From positions 36,410 to 100,409 of the IMG/VR virus record IMGVR_UViG_3300019487_000024: a stretch of 64,000 nucleotides of DNA; one strand, 5' to 3'. The stretch comes from a virus. Below the pieces are notes generated by a model. That model did not search any database and was not told the DNA's origin. It worked only from the letters and a program-made list of their open reading frames with translations. The translations under genes were made by a program, and so were the position numbers. Below are positions 33,376 to 41,568 of this stretch, piece after piece. How positions within the stretch are numbered: the stretch's first letter is position 1; the number at the start of each line of letters is the position of its first letter.

Positions 33376-33405
33376 ATTATAAGTGAAACAATCAACCTGC
33401 GTCAA
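33376..33405 (-). promoter_or_regulatory. Sigma70-like promoter inside the glycan block
   Basis: On the minus strand: TTGACG (33405-33400), 18-bp spacer, TATAAT (33381-33376, perfect -10). The start codon at 33336 follows after about 33 nt of leader. It overlaps the 3' end of the gene at 33392, so it can restart transcription within the long minus-strand operon. Confidence 0.7.
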
Positions 33406-33655
33406 AAAAGTATCCCGAATCCCGTGGGGAATCGCCGGGAGACTCACTTTTGAGCGGTTTTGTTGGGTCTGGAAGGGTTCCTTCCCACTTGAACTTAGGG
33501 CGGAAATCTCCATCACCATCAGAAAATATACCTACGGGACGTGATGACCCCATTCCACCAAGCTGTTCCATTTTCTTTAACATACCGAGAAAGTGCGGCA
33601 CCCATCGGGATTTCATTTCGCACTCAATGGTGAATTTTGTCGTCTCTTTGCTCAT
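33392..33655 (-). CDS. Small hypothetical protein
   Basis: 87 aa. The N-terminal helix region (EMKSRWVPHFLGMLKKMEQL) is followed by a Gly/Asp/Pro-rich tail that ends SGYFFDAG. There is no recognised family. It starts 1 nt after the methyltransferase-like gene ending at 33657, so it is in the same transcript. Confidence 0.6.
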   Translation of the reverse strand: MSKETTKFTIECEMKSRWVPHFLGMLKKMEQLGGMGSSRPVGIFSDGDGDFRPKFKWEGTLPDPTKPLKSESPGDSPRDSGYFFDAG

Positions 33656-33656
33656 A

Positions 33657-34388
33657 TCAGTAAGTCAGGCTAACTGCGTTATCCATTACCATGTTTTTGT
33701 GGTAATTGGCGTCGTTCCACTCTTCAAAGTCCCACTTAACAGTCTTGAGGTTATCAAAGAACTGACGGACTTCGTTCAAACGAGAATCCCACACGTTGTC
33801 AATAACAATTACAGTGTCTTTGTGGGCAACTCGGAGTGCCATGTTGAAGTCTTCGTTGGCACCGTCAAATGAATGATCGCCGTCAACGAAGATAAGGTCA
33901 TACGTCCCACCGAAGTCTTTGGCTCGTTCGGTGAGGATTTCAAAGTTCTTTTCACGCACCTGTTCATAAGTCATGTTCTTGAACTCAGGAAACACAATCA
34001 AGGGGTCGTTGTACTTCCAAGGGTCTGCGTAGGTTGGGAAGGAATACCAATATCCGGGACGAACACGCTTATTGGTTGGTACACGATTGACTTCGCCGGT
34101 ATAACCACCACGCTTGATGTCGAATGAATCAACAATCCCCGAAGTATCCACTCCATAGATTTCATCCATAGCTCTTCCCATTGAGTCGGAGCTTTCATAA
34201 TGCATGGAACCGATTTCAAGGCAGTTCTTGGGCTTCAGCATCTTAACGAGAGTGTACAGACAGTTGCGAGCATGAGTTGCAGCACCGGCATACTTGGTGC
34301 CTTGAAGGATGCCATTCTCTGGACCTTTGTCCACGTAGTTGTTTTTGAATTCGGCTTTGATGAATTCGATTTGATTGGCGTAGTTCAT
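33657..34388 (-). CDS. Class I SAM-dependent methyltransferase-like protein
   Basis: 243 aa. CLEIGSMHYESSDSM (motif I with E-x-G), DSFDIKRGG, and YDLIFVDGDHSFDGANEDFNMA are typical of small-molecule/sugar methyltransferases in surface-glycan clusters. The catalytic DGDHS block is intact. Substrate unknown. ATGA overlap with the SGNH gene upstream. Confidence 0.72.
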   Translation of the reverse strand: MNYANQIEFIKAEFKNNYVDKGPENGILQGTKYAGAATHARNCLYTLVKMLKPKNCLEIGSMHYESSDSMGRAMDEIYGVDTSGIVDSFDIKRGGYTGEVNRVPTNKRVRPGYWYSFPTYADPWKYNDPLIVFPEFKNMTYEQVREKNFEILTERAKDFGGTYDLIFVDGDHSFDGANEDFNMALRVAHKDTVIVIDNVWDSRLNEVRQFFDNLKTVKWDFEEWNDANYHKNMVMDNAVSLTY

Positions 34389-35023
34389 AATAGTCCTAGT
34401 TGTCTAAATTGTTCTGTCACCGATGGTAAAAGCTTCTTGGAATCCAAATGACAATAGTCTTTGTAGTATTCCATTTTGGTTAATCCATCCCCGTCAATTA
34501 AATCACGAACAATTGACGTAAAGCCAATTCCATGTTGCTTGCACAGGGTTTCCAAGTAATCATTCCATCTCAATGAGATTTTATTGCGAGTAAGGCAATC
34601 TCCAAATACTGGTTCGCTTGGGTTGTCATCGTGTCCACGAGTTGTTGATGGATGCCCGCCCCAAGCAAGGACATTGTATCCATTTTCTTGCAAGTGTTTG
34701 TGTGCTCGAAAGAAACGGTCTAGGCATTCATCTACAACTGTTTCTACAGGACGCTTTTGAGCATCTGCTTGCTTTGGCAAATGCCATCGGCAATCTACTT
34801 CTCCCACGGCAATCATTACATAGTCTCGTGGAGTAACAGGAAGTCCGTTAAGCATTCCAATCATGGTTGGATAGTGATGCTCAAAGAAATTGTATGCAAT
34901 CACCGGACCAAGTGAGAAAGATTGAAAGTGCTCATTTTCATTTTCATTTTCTCCTTTTCCAAACCTTGCGGGTGTAGAATCGGTGAAGAAATGAGCATGG
35001 CTGTTTCCAAAGACGTAAATCAT
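34385..35023 (-). CDS. SGNH-like esterase/acyltransferase
   Basis: 212 aa from the ATG at 35023. The GNSHAHFF start (block I, G-x-S), IAVGEVDCRW (block III region) and DYCHLDSKKLLP near the C-terminus (D-x-x-H, catalytic Asp/His) fit an SGNH hydrolase. The AWGGHPSTT segment lies between. It may add or remove an O-acyl group on a glycan. No signal peptide, so it acts in the cytoplasm. Overlaps the small gene upstream by 4 nt. Confidence 0.68.
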   Translation of the reverse strand: MIYVFGNSHAHFFTDSTPARFGKGENENENEHFQSFSLGPVIAYNFFEHHYPTMIGMLNGLPVTPRDYVMIAVGEVDCRWHLPKQADAQKRPVETVVDECLDRFFRAHKHLQENGYNVLAWGGHPSTTRGHDDNPSEPVFGDCLTRNKISLRWNDYLETLCKQHGIGFTSIVRDLIDGDGLTKMEYYKDYCHLDSKKLLPSVTEQFRQLGLL

Positions 35024-35268
35024 AATGTTCGTTTGTGTAAATCTTTTGAACCCAGCAATTTCAAGACTGAAAGCCACTTCTCTTTTGAATCATACTCGGT
35101 TTCTATGAGTCCCGACCTCAGAGTAAATTCTATAAAATACAAGGTTTCGTGTTCTATCCATGATTGAATCCCAATCAGTTCATCTTTCTTAATAGAGACG
35201 TGTGGAACTCCATTGATCAAGATAGAAATGGTGTACGCCGTAACCTTTATCTCATAGACATCTTTCAT
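35020..35268 (-). CDS. Small hypothetical protein
   Basis: 82 aa, beta-strand-rich (YEIKVTAYTISILINGVP), with no recognised motif. It overlaps the SGNH gene downstream and the cupin gene upstream (4 nt each), so it is translated as part of the glycan operon. Confidence 0.6.
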   Translation of the reverse strand: MKDVYEIKVTAYTISILINGVPHVSIKKDELIGIQSWIEHETLYFIEFTLRSGLIETEYDSKEKWLSVLKLLGSKDLHKRTL

Positions 35269-35585
35269 ACAAGATACTTGTCCCCTTTCACACTTGGAGT
35301 TTTAATGACACATGTAACCGCATCCGTAAGAGCCGAAAAACTAGCAGTTTCTCCCCGCTTGATTCTTATTACATCGTCAGCATTGTGTACAATTCCATTC
35401 AATACAACTGTTCCAGATACCACGATGGTAATCTCTTCGGCTTCTTTGTGATAGTGAGTTGTATCTACATCACCGGCCTTGTAACGCTTAACGGCTACTT
35501 CAAAGTCTTTGGTTTTTAGAAGCGACGGGTCAAAGTCTCCGACAACCCATCCACCAACAAAGTTATTGAGATTGTAGGTTAACAT
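35265..35585 (-). CDS. Small cupin-fold protein
   Basis: 106 aa. The metal-binding cupin motif is seen as HYHKEAEEITIVVSG (two His and Glu), with the second half (VIRIKRGETASFSAL) less typical. It is similar in type to small sugar isomerases/FdtA-like cupins and to ectoine-type proteins. The neighbourhood suggests a sugar or sugar-nucleotide substrate. Confidence 0.7.
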   Translation of the reverse strand: MLTYNLNNFVGGWVVGDFDPSLLKTKDFEVAVKRYKAGDVDTTHYHKEAEEITIVVSGTVVLNGIVHNADDVIRIKRGETASFSALTDAVTCVIKTPSVKGDKYLV

Positions 35586-36255
35586 AATCTTGCATTTGCT
35601 TTAGCTTCTCAGGTGTAATGGCACTAAACACAGGGTCTTTTGGTTTCAAAAGCTTTGCTTGTGAATGCGTATTGATAGAAAAGTTGTAATGCTCTCGAAC
35701 TTGACGGGACCACACAACATCCTCGCTTTCACCCCAAGACAAACGCTCATCCAACGGAAACCTTTGCATGACAGCACGTTTTGCAACCCAATATGCTCCT
35801 GAGATGTACATACACTTCGTCAAATTGGTGACTGTGTATGGAAGTAGTCGGCCTCGGTTGTATCGGTCGGGGTCATCATCCGAAATCCAAATAGTCCAAT
35901 CACGGAAGCGACTCCCATCCGCATTCAAGATTGGTGTCATGCAAATGTCAAAATCGTTACCAAACTTTTTGAATCCATCATACCATCCGGGGACAAGTGT
36001 CACATAGTCATGGAAATATACTACGTTCTCATACTTGGCTGTTTCCGTGATGATGTTCTTCTTCCGAGTAATCCACATCGGCTTTTTGGATTCATCAAAC
36101 GGAATAACTTGCATTACATCGTTCTTGTGGGCTTCGTTTCCACCAACGATGATGATTTCAAACTCTGGAATGTTTTCGTCACAGATTATATCAACAATCT
36201 GTTGTAAGAACCCGCTACTGCCGGGAGAAGTTATGATTCCAAAGGTAAAGTTCAT
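35563..36255 (-). CDS. GT2-like glycosyltransferase
   Basis: 230 aa. GT-A features: FTFGIITSPGSSGFL, FEIIIVGG, VVYFHDYVTLVPGW (in the DxD position, F-H-D), and RRFPLDERLSWGESEDV-like end (FPLDERLSWGESEDVVW) that corresponds to the catalytic base ED. The overlap with the cupin gene is 23 nt. Acceptor unknown. Confidence 0.7.
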   Translation of the reverse strand: MNFTFGIITSPGSSGFLQQIVDIICDENIPEFEIIIVGGNEAHKNDVMQVIPFDESKKPMWITRKKNIITETAKYENVVYFHDYVTLVPGWYDGFKKFGNDFDICMTPILNADGSRFRDWTIWISDDDPDRYNRGRLLPYTVTNLTKCMYISGAYWVAKRAVMQRFPLDERLSWGESEDVVWSRQVREHYNFSINTHSQAKLLKPKDPVFSAITPEKLKQMQDYVNLQSQ

Positions 36256-36971
36256 TTGAAATGGTCTTGAAAATACGTCAAGTCTTCAGGAGTGCCAAGA
36301 CCCCACATTTTATTGATGTGGAATATCTTCACTTTCTTTCCATCGCCGATTGCTTCATTATACACCGGAGCCACATAGAACTCGTTGTTAACTCGCACGT
36401 TCTTGGCAATCATTTGTTCGGCATACTTGACATAATCCGAACCTTTGCTCCAATAATAAATTCCAACTGTGGCTTCGTTACTAATGACTTCCTTTTCCTT
36501 CACTTCTGTCACGAATCCATTGTCATCCAATCTCACATAGCTCCACTTAGGATGGCTGTTGTTGAAGGTAAGAATACCACCATCAATCTTGTCTCCTTGC
36601 ATGGAATACATGAACTTATTCCAATCGAAATTTTCAATATATTGGTCTGAATTTGCAATTAACAATGGTTCATCATTATTGATGAATTTCTTGGCGAGTA
36701 GGGTTGTGCAAGCAGCACCCTCAGTTAAATGGTCAACCTCAACGATATTACATTTAGCGATTCTGTTTAGCAATTGTTTGAAATGATATTGCTGAGTATG
36801 TTCTTTTCTGACTATAAATGTATGAATGGCGGGAATACCAAGGTTTTCAACAACAACTTGTATCATTGGTTTATCATTAAAATTCTTAACAGCAATCAAA
36901 GGTTTTGGAAAAGAATAACCTGCCTTTTCAAACCTACTGCCTGCTCCTGCACATGGTATTAAGACTTGCAT
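36252..36971 (-). CDS. Sugar-1-phosphate nucleotidyltransferase
   Basis: 239 aa. The LIPCAGAGSRF signature (G-x-G-x-R), FPKPLIAV (catalytic Lys region), ANSDQYIENF (in the place of the usual D-G-D) and a C-terminal GLGTPEDL define a short NTP_transferase of the RmlA/HddC type. It would activate a sugar-1-phosphate, for example the product of the GHMP kinase at 22686. It overlaps the HAD-HNH gene by 13 nt. Confidence 0.82.
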   Translation of the reverse strand: MQVLIPCAGAGSRFEKAGYSFPKPLIAVKNFNDKPMIQVVVENLGIPAIHTFIVRKEHTQQYHFKQLLNRIAKCNIVEVDHLTEGAACTTLLAKKFINNDEPLLIANSDQYIENFDWNKFMYSMQGDKIDGGILTFNNSHPKWSYVRLDDNGFVTEVKEKEVISNEATVGIYYWSKGSDYVKYAEQMIAKNVRVNNEFYVAPVYNEAIGDGKKVKIFHINKMWGLGTPEDLTYFQDHFK

Positions 36972-38155
36972 ATTTGTTTCTTTAGTCGTTCAAGTTCAGT
37001 TTTTGTTTCTTGCCACAATTGATAAAAGTCGTCACCATGTCCGGGATGATGTTGTTTTGTGGTCAACAGTTTTAGATTTTCTAGGCGATTGTCATCTTTT
37101 TTTCCATTCTTATGGTGGACAATCTCATGTTTTTCGAGTGCTCGGCGTAGATGAAGCGACATAACTAATCTATGTTCAAAAACATATTCGGGTTTTCCTT
37201 CACTTTTCCACGAAATCTTGTGGGCTATTTCTTTTTGTTCGTATGGTAATTCGGAAACATTTAATACAACGTATCCATGTGTGGAACGTTTATTTGGGTT
37301 GTATAAAATGTGTTTTTTTCCATGTTGGAATGCAGACGGACAACAAGATTGACATTTTCCCGTGAATACTCCTTTTTGAATTTGAGTTATAATGTTGTGA
37401 TTATTGACGAATCTTGATGTATTGCAGGATGGACATAAAACTGTTGATTGGTAATGTCCTTTGGCTTGATTGGAATTTTTTTGAAGAAGCAATTCTGAAA
37501 ATTGAGAATACTTCTGCATACATTCATAAAGTTTATTGATAGCCTCAATAAACCGCCCCACTCTTGTCAAATTGACATCGGAGGGAGACTGTATAATCAT
37601 TACTTCCGCTCCACTATTCGTGGCTGCGGCGATACCGTTAGGAGAGTCTTCCAAAATCAAAACTTCAGATGGTTGAAGGTTCAAAGTCCGAATAGCCGAA
37701 ATATAAATCTCTGGATTTGGTTTTGGTTGTTGGACTTGTTCGTTTGTTAAAACAATGTCAAATATATTTGCACAGTGTAATTTTTCAAGAAGAATGTTCG
37801 TTGTTTTTTGAATACTATTTGTGCAAAGTCCAACTTTCAATCCTCGATCACGCAAATTACAAATAACCTTTTTTATTCGGCTGTCACATTTGATATTTGC
37901 AAGTAATTTTTCAGTTAGTTCTTGTTTTCTATGTTCTATTTGAGAATTCCATTCTGATGGAAGTCCTTTGTATAAGTTTAGAAATTCGAGTTTTTTCTTC
38001 GTGGATAATCCTTCGTAGGTTTTCGTTTGTTCTGAGGGAGTGATGACATATGACGAGGAATACTCTGATAGTGCATAATTCAATGCTGTAAAGTGGAGTT
38101 CTTTTGTTGAAGAAATCAATACTCCATCAAGGTCGAATAAAATGGCTTTAATCAT
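36959..38155 (-). CDS. HAD phosphatase fused to an HNH endonuclease
   Basis: 398 aa. Residues 1-215 form a complete HAD-superfamily phosphatase: FDLDGVL (D8, D10), LCTNS (about 110-114), KPNPEIY with the Lys, and EDSPNGIAAA (169-178). It resembles beta-phosphoglucomutase/phosphoglycolate phosphatase. Residues 238-398 carry zinc pairs (C241/C244, C268/C271), then an HNH nuclease-like end with EHRL (H328), HHKNGKKDDNRLENLKLL (H347/H348, N360). The nuclease part looks like a homing enzyme attached in frame to the 3' end of the HAD gene. The phosphatase could serve the heptose pathway (GmhB-like role). Confidence 0.85.
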   Translation of the reverse strand: MIKAILFDLDGVLISSTKELHFTALNYALSEYSSSYVITPSEQTKTYEGLSTKKKLEFLNLYKGLPSEWNSQIEHRKQELTEKLLANIKCDSRIKKVICNLRDRGLKVGLCTNSIQKTTNILLEKLHCANIFDIVLTNEQVQQPKPNPEIYISAIRTLNLQPSEVLILEDSPNGIAAATNSGAEVMIIQSPSDVNLTRVGRFIEAINKLYECMQKYSQFSELLLQKNSNQAKGHYQSTVLCPSCNTSRFVNNHNIITQIQKGVFTGKCQSCCPSAFQHGKKHILYNPNKRSTHGYVVLNVSELPYEQKEIAHKISWKSEGKPEYVFEHRLVMSLHLRRALEKHEIVHHKNGKKDDNRLENLKLLTTKQHHPGHGDDFYQLWQETKTELERLKKQICKS

Positions 38156-38213
38156 ACTCTGCTACTATCGTGTTAGATATAAGTAGAGTTAAGAATTGAG
38201 AAAATCATTTATT

Positions 38214-38930
38214 TTATTTGAATACCGAATGTCCTTGATTTTCTGCTTGGGTGAAAACTTGATTGTATCTCAAATTGGTTTTGACTTGAGTCTCAATAGT
38301 TTTGTCATGATAGAGAGCATATTCTTCGTCTTGTGGCAAACAGACATAGGTAAGGTATCCTTCAATTTTCTCGTGCAGTCTTCGGTTGAAACTGATACGA
38401 GGATACTCTCGTTTGAATATGCGAAATTGAAAATCCGGGTAGTTCACCACAGGACGCTTGAAAGTAGGAGAAACAGTCAGCTTCCAACCCCATTGGGCTG
38501 CGTGTTGTGGAGTAACTCCCCGGAAATCGTTTATGCGTGGAACGGCATAGGCTTCCATCGTTGGATTTGCCTCAAGAAGAGCGTGGAGATTCTCTCCTAT
38601 TAAGGCATCGGGAGGATATTCGTCTCCATCTATCTGGAAAATGAAGTCTCCCGACGATCTTTCTATACCAAAGTTCTTGTGGGCACCGTAATTGCGGTCT
38701 AATGGATGTTCGAGAACCTTGCAGGTTTTCTTTTCAATCATCTCATAGCCCATTTTGACGGCAAACTCTGAGAGAATGTTCTTTGTCTCTTGGTTATCCT
38801 TCGCCTCACTGTCAATCAATACAATCACTTCGTCGTCAGAGTTTTTGACGACCGTGCCGACGATGCTAAGAAGTTTTCTCAGCGTATCCGTCTCTGTACT
38901 AACAGTTATTAAGTACGATACTTTTGGCAT
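38214..38930 (-). CDS. GT2 glycosyltransferase (WaaE-like)
   Basis: 238 aa. SYLITVSTETDTLRKLL, VLIDSEAKDNQET, RNYGAHKNFGIERSSGDFIF, then QIDGDEYPPDAL (DxD at about 100-102) and FKREYPRISFNRRLHEKI are those of the WaaE/KdtX-type GT2 enzymes that add a sugar to LPS core. The 5' end overlaps the nuclease gene upstream by 32 nt, without damage to the reading frame. Confidence 0.82.
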   Translation of the reverse strand: MPKVSYLITVSTETDTLRKLLSIVGTVVKNSDDEVIVLIDSEAKDNQETKNILSEFAVKMGYEMIEKKTCKVLEHPLDRNYGAHKNFGIERSSGDFIFQIDGDEYPPDALIGENLHALLEANPTMEAYAVPRINDFRGVTPQHAAQWGWKLTVSPTFKRPVVNYPDFQFRIFKREYPRISFNRRLHEKIEGYLTYVCLPQDEEYALYHDKTIETQVKTNLRYNQVFTQAENQGHSVFK

Positions 38931-39618
38931 AACTAAAATTGGATTTGTCCGGTATTCGTATGAACTTACACTTGAGAAGGGCTTTTATGTTTTCTTCACG
39001 AACAATGTCTTTTTTTACCCGCTCTTTGTTTTTGAAATGGTGTGTTCTTTCATCCCACTCAATTACCATGTTTTTTGATGATTCGTAGTAATCTACCCAA
39101 TATCCATATTCAGATATGTAGAACTCACCACCATTTAAGGCATGAACGCCATTCCATCCCATTTCCGAGTTCAAATAATCAAAAAACTGACAGGCAAGTT
39201 TGTTGTAGTTTGGTCTATACTTTCCATCATTTCCCATCAACATTCGCATCTTTCGTATTGACTCCGTTCTTTTTCTGATACATTCTTGTCCTCGTTCTGT
39301 TTTGTGAAAGTTAATCAATGCAGTTGAATGGGATTTTCTTCGTGCATTAGACCACACTCTTCCTAAATTATAAGTGTTTCCTGTATTTACTCTTTTGAGA
39401 GTTTCCAAATTTGCACATGGTTTCCCTTTTCTATGACTTCTATTACCACTATGAGCACAACTTTTACATGGATGGTTATATTGTTTTGCTCTCCACAAAT
39501 TTTGTGATGAAGAGTATTCTACAACTCTATTACAATCTGGACAATTTCTGCTCCATCTCTTTTTGTTTGTAGTATTTTTTAAGTTTGTCTCGCTTGATTT
39601 TTTTACTATGTCGGTCAT
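38899..39618 (-). CDS. Putative homing endonuclease, zinc-ribbon plus Vsr-like core
   Basis: 239 aa. The N-terminal zinc site (CPDCNRVV ... HPCKSCAHSG) is followed by a NUMOD3-like segment (NLGRVWSNARRKSHSTALI). The C-terminal part (GYWVDYYESSKNMVIEWDE ... CKFIRI, shown in part) resembles a Vsr/PD-(D/E)XK-type nuclease core with Asp/Glu residues in the right order. A/T-rich compared to the flanking glycosyltransferase genes. It overlaps the start of the GT2 gene downstream and a small frame upstream, consistent with late insertion. Confidence 0.72.
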   Translation of the reverse strand: MTDIVKKSSETNLKNTTNKKRWSRNCPDCNRVVEYSSSQNLWRAKQYNHPCKSCAHSGNRSHRKGKPCANLETLKRVNTGNTYNLGRVWSNARRKSHSTALINFHKTERGQECIRKRTESIRKMRMLMGNDGKYRPNYNKLACQFFDYLNSEMGWNGVHALNGGEFYISEYGYWVDYYESSKNMVIEWDERTHHFKNKERVKKDIVREENIKALLKCKFIRIPDKSNFSYAKSIVLNNC

Positions 39619-39691
39619 AAAATCTCCTCTGACGAATTCGACTTTGTTCCCGAAGCTCTTCTTCGGTTCGATTTAGTCGTTCTCGTCCCAT
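39530..39691 (-). CDS. Small basic ORF overlapping the homing-nuclease start
   Basis: 53 aa beginning MGRERLNRTEEELREQSRI, very rich in Arg/Lys/Glu. It reads in another frame across the first 89 bp of the nuclease gene (start at 39618). A TATTTATT element lies 4 nt upstream of its ATG, as at other genes. The shape (basic, Tyr-Tyr-Lys repeats) recalls the N-terminal spacer of phage HNH proteins. It may be a 5' remnant of a gene into which the nuclease was inserted, or a short leader gene. Confidence 0.45.
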   Translation of the reverse strand: MGRERLNRTEEELREQSRIRQRRFYDRHSKKIKRDKLKKYYKQKEMEQKLSRL

Positions 39692-39694
39692 AGT

Positions 39695-39702
39695 AATAAA
39701 TA
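39695..39702 (-). promoter_or_regulatory. TATTTAT-type element before the small ORF and nuclease gene
   Basis: Minus-strand TATTTATT (39702-39695), 3 nt before the ATG at 39691. It could serve the homing nuclease gene as a late-type promoter. Confidence 0.38.
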
Positions 39703-39730
39703 GTTCGTTAGGATATAAAACGTTAGGAAA

Positions 39731-41350
39731 TTACAGAAGTTGGAATGTCTCTTCCAATGTTTTTTGAATATCAATTATGGGCATTTCTGTATTAAACATC
39801 ATCTTAGATGCTTTCACATTAGATAGATTTGAATCAAGTCGGCTCATAATTATAGTTTTCCCTCGCAATTGTGAAGCTATATCCTTCAAATTTTCAAATT
39901 TGATACTTTTCTTTTCTTCTCCTGTATTTTCAAATTTTATATTTACGGGAGACTTGTTAATAGCAACAATGGTTGTTTGGGAAGTTTCTTTTTCCTTAGC
40001 AGGTTCGGCCTGTTTGATAGGAACATTCTGTCCATTTGGAGCAGTTGCTCCCGGCAAGTTCAGCTTCTTCAATTTCGGAAGAACTATGGTTTGTTCTGTG
40101 GCGAACTTTGGAACATACTTGTCCAAAAGAGGATGAAAAATCTTGTCCATTGCCTCGTTGCTGAATTTCTCAGCGTTTTCGGCACGAAGCTTTTCAGCAT
40201 CTTCCAGAATCTTGCCGTTGTAATTGTTGAAGTAATGCTTCATCTTCAATTGGGCAGCGGCATAATCCACATCAAACCAACGAGCATCCTTCACAAACCA
40301 ATCGTTAACCGCTTCATCTGGAATTGGAACCAAGTTACCTTCAAAGAACTTGGCATACTTAGGATTCAAGAAATCCAAGTGCCCGCTCCAATTTGGAGCA
40401 AGCAACGGCTTACCACTCAAGGTAGAAAGCAACAGCGGATGCCCATAGCCTTCGCCGTGAGTAAAGCTGGCATGAACCTTGACCTTATCGTGGTTGAATA
40501 AGGCATTCATTTCCACGTCATCAAGCTCTCCGTGGAGAAGATAGACGTTTGGTAGGGTTGCGTTTGGAAGTTGTGATTTGACCATGTTCGTTACGTCGTT
40601 GATCTTGTTGATGCAATCGTAACGGTCCATAATGCAAATTTGTGCTCCGCTCGTCTTGAGAACCAAGCAGGGAGGATTCGAAACATTGGCAAATGCTTTC
40701 AAGAAGGTTTCAATCAAATGTCCGATAGCCTTTCGGTCAGCACGCATGTTTCCGTTCGTCCATTGACCGACAAACAAGAAGGCAAATGACTCTGGAATGG
40801 ATTGCAATGCTTCTTCCACAGATGCAACCTTTTCGTCGGTCTTTTTGTAAATGCGAGTGTCGGCTCCCCACGGAACAATTTCCATAGGAGTGCGAACAAC
40901 CAATTCTTCTGCCGCACCATTGGGAAGTCGTTTGTTGTAATTTGCGTGAGCAAACACGTCCTTGACGTGCTTGGATAGAACAAAGTTCACATTCATGCGG
41001 TTCAATCCCTCAATCCATTCTGGGCGTGGAACGGTAGTCTCAATACCAGCAGTCATTCCGATGTTGAACTTGGCGGGATTGGCATATTCATTCGGAATGG
41101 TCATTTGAATGAAGACTTCTGGTTGACGAGACAATGGACCTTTGAGAATCTTGTCCAATAGTGCCTTGCCTTCGGGGTCTCTTACTTCCGAGTCCAAATT
41201 CTTCTTGCTGCAAGCACCCCAAACTGTCGGGGCAATGTGCAAGTCAAACTTGTCGTAACGATAAAGACTCTTGGCAACAGATAGTGCCCAATCGCCATAA
41301 CCAGAACGGGTCCAAATAGGACTTTGTAATACACAGATAGGTTTGCTCAT
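39731..41350 (-). CDS. GT4-like glycosyltransferase with C-terminal extension
   Basis: 539 aa. Residues ~1-410 have the GT-B order: SGYGDWALSVAKSL, VPWGADTRIY hinge, FLFVGQW, and the donor-site region HASFTHGEGYGHPLLLSTLSGKPLL (E-x7-E type). Residues 415-539 are Pro/Lys-rich, then a repeated VNIKFENTGEEKKSIKFENL segment; the role of this extension is unknown. Paired in the block with a second GT4 gene at 42225, separated by the dUTPase. Its closest neighbour genes suggest DNA- or virion-glycosylation rather than capsule synthesis, but this is not shown. Confidence 0.8.
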   Translation of the reverse strand: MSKPICVLQSPIWTRSGYGDWALSVAKSLYRYDKFDLHIAPTVWGACSKKNLDSEVRDPEGKALLDKILKGPLSRQPEVFIQMTIPNEYANPAKFNIGMTAGIETTVPRPEWIEGLNRMNVNFVLSKHVKDVFAHANYNKRLPNGAAEELVVRTPMEIVPWGADTRIYKKTDEKVASVEEALQSIPESFAFLFVGQWTNGNMRADRKAIGHLIETFLKAFANVSNPPCLVLKTSGAQICIMDRYDCINKINDVTNMVKSQLPNATLPNVYLLHGELDDVEMNALFNHDKVKVHASFTHGEGYGHPLLLSTLSGKPLLAPNWSGHLDFLNPKYAKFFEGNLVPIPDEAVNDWFVKDARWFDVDYAAAQLKMKHYFNNYNGKILEDAEKLRAENAEKFSNEAMDKIFHPLLDKYVPKFATEQTIVLPKLKKLNLPGATAPNGQNVPIKQAEPAKEKETSQTTIVAINKSPVNIKFENTGEEKKSIKFENLKDIASQLRGKTIIMSRLDSNLSNVKASKMMFNTEMPIIDIQKTLEETFQLL

Positions 41351-41568
41351 ATTTCTAATTCTCTTGGTTCAACTCCAAAATTGTCTTTCAACAGCTTGAA
41401 CACATTGGTCAAGCATTCATCGCACAAGTGAACTTCTACACCAGTCAAGTCGTGGGAACTTCCATACCAACTTGCTGTTTTGAGTTCGGAAAAGCATTCT
41501 CTTTCAGGATGTTTATCACAGAGATACTTGGCATCTTCCAAAACTCCTTGTGTGATCACTTTCTTCAT
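41347..41568 (-). CDS. Small Cys-containing protein
   Basis: 73 aa. Possible zinc ligands: YLCDKHPERECF and HLCDECL. The overlap (ATGA) with both the GT4 gene and the dUTPase gene means it is translated with them. No recognised family. Confidence 0.65.
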   Translation of the reverse strand: MKKVITQGVLEDAKYLCDKHPERECFSELKTASWYGSSHDLTGVEVHLCDECLTNVFKLLKDNFGVEPRELEI

